From assembly GCF_000090795.2 (NCBI RefSeq), contig NW_003546387.1, forward strand, positions 32,768-66,903: 34,136 bases of DNA. The letters run 5' to 3'. The notes beneath the pieces were generated by a model, which was given only the letters and a program-made list of their open reading frames with translations, ran no database searches and had not been told where the DNA came from. The stretch comes from Amphimedon queenslandica. Lineage: Eukaryota; Porifera; Demospongiae; Haplosclerida; Niphatidae. Position numbers and translations under genes: made by a program. The first letter of the stretch is position 1. Every line of letters begins with the position of its first letter. Shown here in pieces: positions 1 to 7,300 of this stretch.

Positions 1-103
1 ATTTTTGAGGTTGCTCAAACTTTAAAAAAATTTTTTTGAGGTTGCTCAAACTTTTTTTTATTTTTTATTTTATTTAAAAAAAGTTTTAGCAACCTCAAAA
101 ATT
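1..103. repeat. Direct and inverted copies of a 22-bp word
   Basis: TTTTTGAGGTTGCTCAAACT occurs at 2-21 and again at 33-52. A reverse-complement copy with one change (GTTTTAGCAACCTCAAAAA) lies at about 83-101. The stretch between is A/T tracts. It could fold into a long stem, and may be the end of an element that starts left of the window. Confidence 0.6.
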
Positions 104-109
104 ATAAAA

Positions 110-860
110 ATAAAATTTTAACTGGAATTAGTTAAAACTATCTAGATTCTATACAACATAAATGCATGCATATATGCATCAGAAAAAAATTGAGAATTCT
201 CTCCTCATCAATAATTATTTTTGATAAAATTTGGGCTGAGATCATGTACAAAGCTTTGGTCCAATTTTTTGAGCACATTTAAAAATTCATATATAATCAA
301 ATTTTGATTGGAATTAGTTCCAATTTTCTACACAGCATTAGTACATGTACGTATCACAGAAAATTATAAAAAAGAGAATTTTTTTCCTTCTCAATTTTGA
401 TCCAAGTTTGAAGCAAATTAAAAATTCATAATAAATCTAATTTTTATCAAATTCAGTTAAAACTTTCTACAAAACATAGGTACATCAGAAAAAAAAATTA
501 TAAAAGTTGAGAAATTATTTCAGTGATTTTTCACAATATTTGGGCTGAAACCATGTATTACACTACAGGAACTTTGGTGCAATTTTGGAGAAAATTTAAA
601 AATTCACAAAAAATCCAATTTTGATTAAAATTAGTTCTAACTTTCTACACAACATAAATGCATGCATAATTATGCATAAAACATCTAGAAATCATTTCTT
701 GCCACAGTGATAAAACTTGGCCAGAGACCATGTGCTACAGTACAGGGACTTTGGTCTAATCTTGGAGCAAAGGCTTAAAAATTCATAAAAATATAATTAT
801 GATCGAAATCAGCTAACAACTTTCTACAAAACATAAGTGAGTCATTACAGATCTGCTAAA
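110..860 (+). repeat. ~180-bp degenerate tandem repeat, array 1 (about four units)
   Basis: Recurrent landmarks are AAAAATTCAT (about 281, 419, 597 and 776), a purine-rich AGAAAAAAATTATAAAA segment, AATTCTCTCCTC-like blocks, GGCTGAGACCATG-like blocks and CTACAGTACAGG. Spacing of the landmark is about 138, 178 and 179 bp. Units are strongly diverged. The same family appears at 10840-11640 (same orientation) and at 21975-22310 (inverted). Confidence 0.75.
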
Positions 861-892
861 GTACCAATTCTAAAAATTCCATTTATATGTAC

Positions 893-1057
893 TACCTTAG
901 GGTGGGTATTAATTGCGACATTTAATTTTTGCGTTTTTAGCGAGTGTACTTCAAAACGCTAATTCAACCAGCCACTAATAATAGTTATTATGTATTTGTG
1001 TAAACAAGTACAAAAACGCTAAAATTTAAGAGCGCAATTAATACCCACCCTAAGGTA
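893..1057. mobile_element. MITE with 23-bp perfect terminal inverted repeats and TA duplication
   Basis: CCTTAGGGTGGGTATTAATT... at 895 is exactly mirrored ending at 1055. Both ends are flanked by TA, so the mirrored ends are 25 bp with the TA (893-917 and 1033-1057). The repeat continues imperfectly inward (TTAATTTTTGCGTTTTT against its partner). There is no ORF. TA target and TIR structure fit a non-autonomous Tc1/mariner-type element. Confidence 0.88.
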
Positions 1058-1160
1058 TGTCTAATTGATGATAGCATCTGCGTCATAATAATTTTAAAAT
1101 AATTATGGATTATGACTTTGTATAGATTTTATTAATTCATTGTAAATAATTGTAATATAC

Positions 1161-1361
1161 CTGTATTACAGCAAAACTAGTCAAGTGATTACAAAAACAT
1201 TTGATTGCTTGCGTAACTGAATCATATGAAGTATTACAGTTATCACTAGACCAATCACCATACCCACCTATACAAGAATAAGTTAAATTATCAGATTTTA
1301 AACTCTTACTGTTTAAAGATTGATCCCAGAAAACACATTGAGGGAATGAGCCATTGATATT
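1161..1361 (-). other. GPS motif exon (autoproteolysis site)
   Basis: A 201-nt exon in phase 0, after a 56-bp intron. It reads NGSFPQCVFWD, then YGDWSSDNC, then IKCFCNHLTSFAVIQ. These are the hallmark cysteines and tryptophans of a GPCR proteolysis site, with an intact H-L-T cleavage triplet at 1179-1187. Cleavage between Leu and Thr would leave the Thr-start stalk on the membrane part. A donor (GTATAT) follows at once, so the seven-helix region is on later exons. Confidence 0.92.
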
Positions 1362-4300
1362 CTATTAAGTAAATAGTAATATAGATAATAGTAAAAATTG
1401 CATTCTTTATATCTCACAGGATTAAGTTGAAAACTAAGATTGACAGGAGACTCCAGTTCTTTAATGGCATTAAAATCTCTTAATATGCTTGCTGATATCA
1501 CTATACTGCTAACATCATGATCAAAATAATTGGATCTGCGCCTGAGAAACAGTGAATCAGTAAAATATACTGCATTGGTGATTCTGTTGATATTAGATGA
1601 ATTTAAAATGTTACTAGGCAATGTGACAGAGCCAGTTGAAGAAACAATGTTTCCTTCAGGTTCAAGTGTTATATTATATGAATTAACATTTGACTCAGAG
1701 AAGTCTGTGAGATTGATGCTTAATGTCTGACCACCAAAGCCTTCAAAATTACTCTTGTAAACGGAAACAGCAAAGTACCTATGACTTTTGATAACATGCC
1801 TTGAAGTTGAAGCATCAGTAACATTTATAATAGCAGCCATATTAGATATGATAGCAAGAATTCTACGGAGAAAAGAACAAATAAGATAAAATTTATAATT
1901 CAACGCTAAACTTTTTTTATATTTAACCTTGATGAGCTATTAGACAGTGCCTGACACTCTATTAAAATCTCTTGATTAACAGCTAATATGTTATCAATTA
2001 CTTCAAACAATGATGTAATTAACTATGAAAAAAATGATAATTTCTCAAAAACATGTGTTCCACCTTGATAACACACTCATCAAAAAACAATATTTTACCA
2101 TTGTATTTTCAGCAATTGTATTAGCAAATTCAGCAGCAGCTTCTAAGACACTAACAACTGCAGCTACTTCAGTATATCCTATCTCACTACTGTTACTAGT
2201 AATAGATTTAAGCTCTTTAAGCATATCAATCACTGATGCATAACTGACACCAGGAAACAATCTCTAGATATTGAAAAAAATTAAAATGTATAGGGAAAAA
2301 TATTATTTGCTCACGTCTTTCAGTTGACAAATCATTCTTGCTAAATCCCTTAATTTACACTTCAATACAGAAGGTGCTTGCCACAGAGCTCCATTAGTGA
2401 AATCACCTCCACAATTGCGAGATGCATTCAAGGTACCACCAGCTGACGTACCATTACTACCACATGGGCAATTAACTACAGCTATTTCTCCAATATTAGT
2501 TTCAGGCCATTTGATTGTTAATGTAAGTTTTGGATCACCAGAATCAGATAATAAGGTTGTAGAGCTTGTTGGGCAACCATCTATAAAATTGGAATCATGC
2601 ATTAGAATCACGTATGCATAATAAGTTATAAAAAGTAGTAGATATGCTTACCAAATCTTACAACATCAGTGATTGTTGACCCTAATAAATTTCCTAAATC
2701 ATCTGCTATATGTTGATTAAGCCAATTTGTTTGATTATTAGCAATTAATGTAATTAACAATGATACATTCTCAGGATCATCATCAGGGCTATAGTAAAAG
2801 AAAAATAATAAGAGATCTGAATCAACTAATAGTCAGACAAAAATTAATTTTATATTAAATTAAATGAATTAATATTTAGGAGTCTTACTAAATTTCATCA
2901 CTATTAAGCAACTCTATAAAGAATAAAGTAAAATTGCCAATAATTCTGCCAGATAAATTATAATTTATATCTTTAACAAGCTGTTGAATGGTTCCATTAA
3001 TAAATTCAGACTCATTTAATCTGTCATAGAAATCATCAGATAGAGACATAATTGCCTTATACTGGTGCACATCTATGAAGGAATAAAGCATTAAATTTCT
3101 GATTCACGTGCTGTTACCTTCTATGTTGAGTAGTACTTTAGTAGTATTAACACTTATATTTGCACCATTAATGACACTCCTAGCTTCACAGTGATATACT
3201 CCTCTGTCCATTAGACTCAGGTCATTAAACATTAGCAAATAAGGATCAGTGCTATTTATTAACTTGTTATTCTTATACCAGTGAATGGATGGAGCTGGTG
3301 AGCCAATAGCTTTACATGTGAAATTTACTGAAGAATATATTTGAGTATTGACTGGTTGACGGAATTCAATTATTTTTGGTCTAACTGTAAATCTCACTCC
3401 TACAATATATATAAAATATGTTTTTTAATACTAGTTGTCTCTTCTCTCAAAGCCAACTAAACAATTGACTCACTTTCTTGGCAGTTTCTTCCAGTGTGAG
3501 TCTCAGGGCAATTACAGATATATGTACTTGCCAAACTCTGGCATGTTCCATCATTCTTGCAAGGGAAATCGAGACAAAAATTAGTTTCATTGACTATTAT
3601 AACAAAAACTAACAATTTTAAAGCAGTATAGGTTTTTTACTCACATCCTTCAACAGTTAGGTGATATGGGATATGCAATACAACTCCTCTTTCAACTCCA
3701 TTATCAGCTCTACATGAATATTTGCCAGTGTCAGACACAGTTAGATCAGTAATGATCAGTTCACTGGTCCTCTGCTTTACTTGTGGTATATCATTTATAC
3801 GAAAGCCATCAGTAGGTTCTGATGATGAAGTGTTTCTTCTATTTGCTTCTGGGATTATATACTTTCCATCTTTTCGCCACACTAAATCTGGTACTGGTAC
3901 TCCATCTGCAGTGCAGTTGAATGATACAGTTTCCCCAACATTTATTTTCCTTTCTTCTCCAATAGTGTTCAATAACTGGGGACTAACACCTTCAAAGTTA
4001 CAGATTTTTAAAAACTATACATTGGTAAAAAAATGCATATACTTACTAATAATATTGCAGATTTGACTTATAAAAAAATTTGTTCCTTCTGAGTGACCAC
4101 TATTAAATGTATTCAAGAACAGCACTCTCTCTTTATAGCCAGTTAGTTCTTCCCAATTAGAAAGTGAAGCATCAGTGAACAAACGAACAGCAAATATATC
4201 ATAGCCGAGAGCTCTGGCATTTCTTGCTATGTTATAAGGCCATGATTCATGTGAATGAAGGCCATCAGTTATTATCACAATGATTTTCCTTGAATTTGGT

Positions 4301-7300
4301 CTCCCTCTCTTTTTTATTTCAGTCATAGCTAAAATCATGGAATAATTCAGATGAGTTGCCAAACCTCTATCATCTTTATCATCCATGCTAATATTTCTGA
4401 CAATTTGTTTTAACTGTTTTAAATCAGTGACATTACCAAGAGGAGAAATAATTTGTGTACGATTTGAATTGCTGAGCCTAACTATACCAGCATGTGTCAT
4501 ATTTTTGCCGATTGGCAGTTGATTTAATATCTCAGCACCAAGGTCTTTCACCATTGTGAACTGATTTTCTTGCATACTGGATGATTCCGAAATAAGCAAA
4601 ATTAAGTCAGCATAAACTGACTCACAGCCTATAAAGATTAAAACAAATTTAACTTTACACAAAATAGATCTAGTCTAAATGTGACATGATAAGTATCAAT
4701 TATAAACAATGACCTGTTACAGAAGTATCTGTAATGTACACAACTGCTGGTTCACTGTCTGATACATTGAGTCTTGACGGACCATAGTAACTGTTGTTCA
4801 TTAGTTCAACTAAATTAAGAACTTCAAGCTGCACATAAAAGAATTCTGTGGGTTCTCTAGTAACATCAGGCTTGATTTCAATGTTAATACAAACTGTCCT
4901 TGATCCACTTCTAAGTGTCTTGGTTTCAGATTTGGAAATATAATCAGAATCAGCTGTAAAAGTATAAAACAAAAGAACTCATACCTAATAGTTTGGCAAA
5001 GGTATATTTTATTTGAAGTTACTATACGTTTGCAAATAACAGTAGAATTATAGGAGCATCAAAGTGATCATGAGATAAGCTAAAGCATGTATGCAACATG
5101 AACAACATGATTTCTCAACTTACCAGTGGCAGCACCATCAAAATCACTAGACCTAGTTGTAAAATTAATTCTAATGTCATCACTGAGCTCTTTTGTTGTC
5201 TCTACACAGACTTGAGCATCCAAGTCAATATTCTCAGGAAAAGTGTATGTGTCATTCGTAAAACTTATCACAGCAGCTGCATAAAGAAATTAATGAATTT
5301 AATATTATGCTTCAATGCTATAACATTACACCAATTTCATAAAGTTTTTATTGCACTGACATAACATTAATTGCCACTGCTAAAATTCTAATATTGGAAC
5401 AGTCAACAAAGCTCCCTATAGGTCTTACTATAATGAGATACTTACCATCATCTTCATCAGTGATTGTGATATTGATTGTTAAAACTGTTGGTATGTGATC
5501 TTGTGCCATTACAGTAATAAGAAATGACTCATTCTTTTCAACAATGTCATCATTTATAATTATGAACTTTGCACAAACTCTGAGATCATCTGATGTGAAT
5601 GGCATCTCTTTAGTCTCTGCAACAAAGTCACTACCAGATTTAGCTATGAAAATGCTGAATGAAGATACTCATAGTTCAATTTCTTACCATTAATACTTAA
5701 TGCACTATCCATGGCTCTGAATGTAACATTTCTAGTACATGAAAAATTGAAGGTTCTGTTAACACAAACAGTCACATTTTCTTGACTTTCTGGTACAAAA
5801 ACATTATTAGCTCCTGAAATACTGTCAGCAAAAACTAAAAACAGGAATTGAAATGTAATATGTATGCTCATAAATTATGCATTTAATTTGAATACACAGG
5901 TACTGTATATCACTAACGCAAAATTACATGCTAACAATCATTACACACATAGGAAGGAATAGGAATGGCCTCAGTACAAAGCTCATTGATGAGAGAATTT
6001 AATTTATTGTGCTTACTTTCTGGCAGACTTTCATATATAGTTACAATAGATTTATCAGTAGCCATCATTTGACCACTACCTAAATCCCCTGTAGCAGTGA
6101 AGTTGACATTAAATGTTTCAATAGATTCTTTGAAGTCAACAAAGGGATCTTGTATTATTTGAAATTGAGCACAAGCTTGTTTACTTGGCCCAGGAAAGTC
6201 AATAGTTTTTGTTTCAGCAACAAAGTCAAATATATCTATGGAAAAGCAGTAAATATTTACAGCTGACAACCAAGAGATATTAAATATAGCCATGTTTGTG
6301 GTTGACATATTAATGATATTGCTACACAATTCAAAAGTATGAATTACTTTCAGCAGCAGATGGTATTGAGTCTTCCATTGCTGTAATCTTAAGGCTTACA
6401 CTATCGACAGTATCTCTACTCTTTTCTACACACACATAAACTGAAGTATTGCCCTCGTGCACACAATAATTATCAGCAGTAAACTTTAAAATATTAGCTA
6501 CAAATTGAATTCAAACAACAAAAAATAAAAATACAGAATTTCAAAAATAAAAAACTTAATATGGATGCTTATGTATGCAATACCACAGGGTATTTTGCCT
6601 TTCATACAAAATATGATCATATAGTTTTAACTGTGATGTGCATCATTCATTTAGCATCAAAACTCACACTCCACACCAAGTATAGTCAGTTCAACTTCTG
6701 ATGGTGTCCCAATATTGATGTTCTGATGTTCAACAAAACTAACTAAAAACACCTCATCTAATTCTGGAACAGAGTCACTCAAAAAACTAAAATTAACTGT
6801 TGCCAAAAACTCATTGGCAGCAAAATTTATAGTTTTTGTTTGACTTTCCAAATCTTCTCCAACTATTAAAAACAAATTATAATATATGTGATATTAATAG
6901 CTTCTCACTCATTGCTGCATTAGATTTTGCTGCAAAGGAAGAAAAAATACATGAAATTTATAAAAGCATGTTTGACTTGTTAGCTCACATGACATAAAGG
7001 TTCCCACTTGAACGGAGCTAGCTTCAGATACATCACCAGACCTATACACATTAACTGATACTAGACCACTCTCTGGAGCTGATGAAATAAGAGGCTCAAT
7101 ACTGTAAAATGTCACTATAGGAAAAACAATCCAAATAATAAATGCATGAGTAATGAATCTCATACAATGGCATGTCACATAAAAAATATTCTAAATTACC
7201 TCCAATGGGTCTCATTCCAAAACCAGCAGGATAAGCATAACCTTTGCCATACCTAAAGTCAAACATAATTGCACCAAATGAACAGCTTGGATCAGTATGC

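Larger units (their letters stand above)
1..1160 (-). other. Intron of the adhesion GPCR gene (extends off the left edge)
   Basis: No coding exon is visible here. The stretch starts with a short direct plus inverted repeat (1-103), continues with an array of ~180-bp degenerate repeats (about 110-860), and then holds a 161-bp MITE (895-1055). It is by far the longest intron of the gene. Confidence 0.6.

Noticed and set aside
1530..1730. Plus-strand open frame of 66 codons
   Set aside because: It is the antisense shadow of the GAIN exon, which has phase-matched splice sites and family motifs.
3722..4066. Plus-strand open frame of 114 codons
   Set aside because: Antisense to the Ig 1 exon; no motifs, and it crosses splice borders of the real gene.
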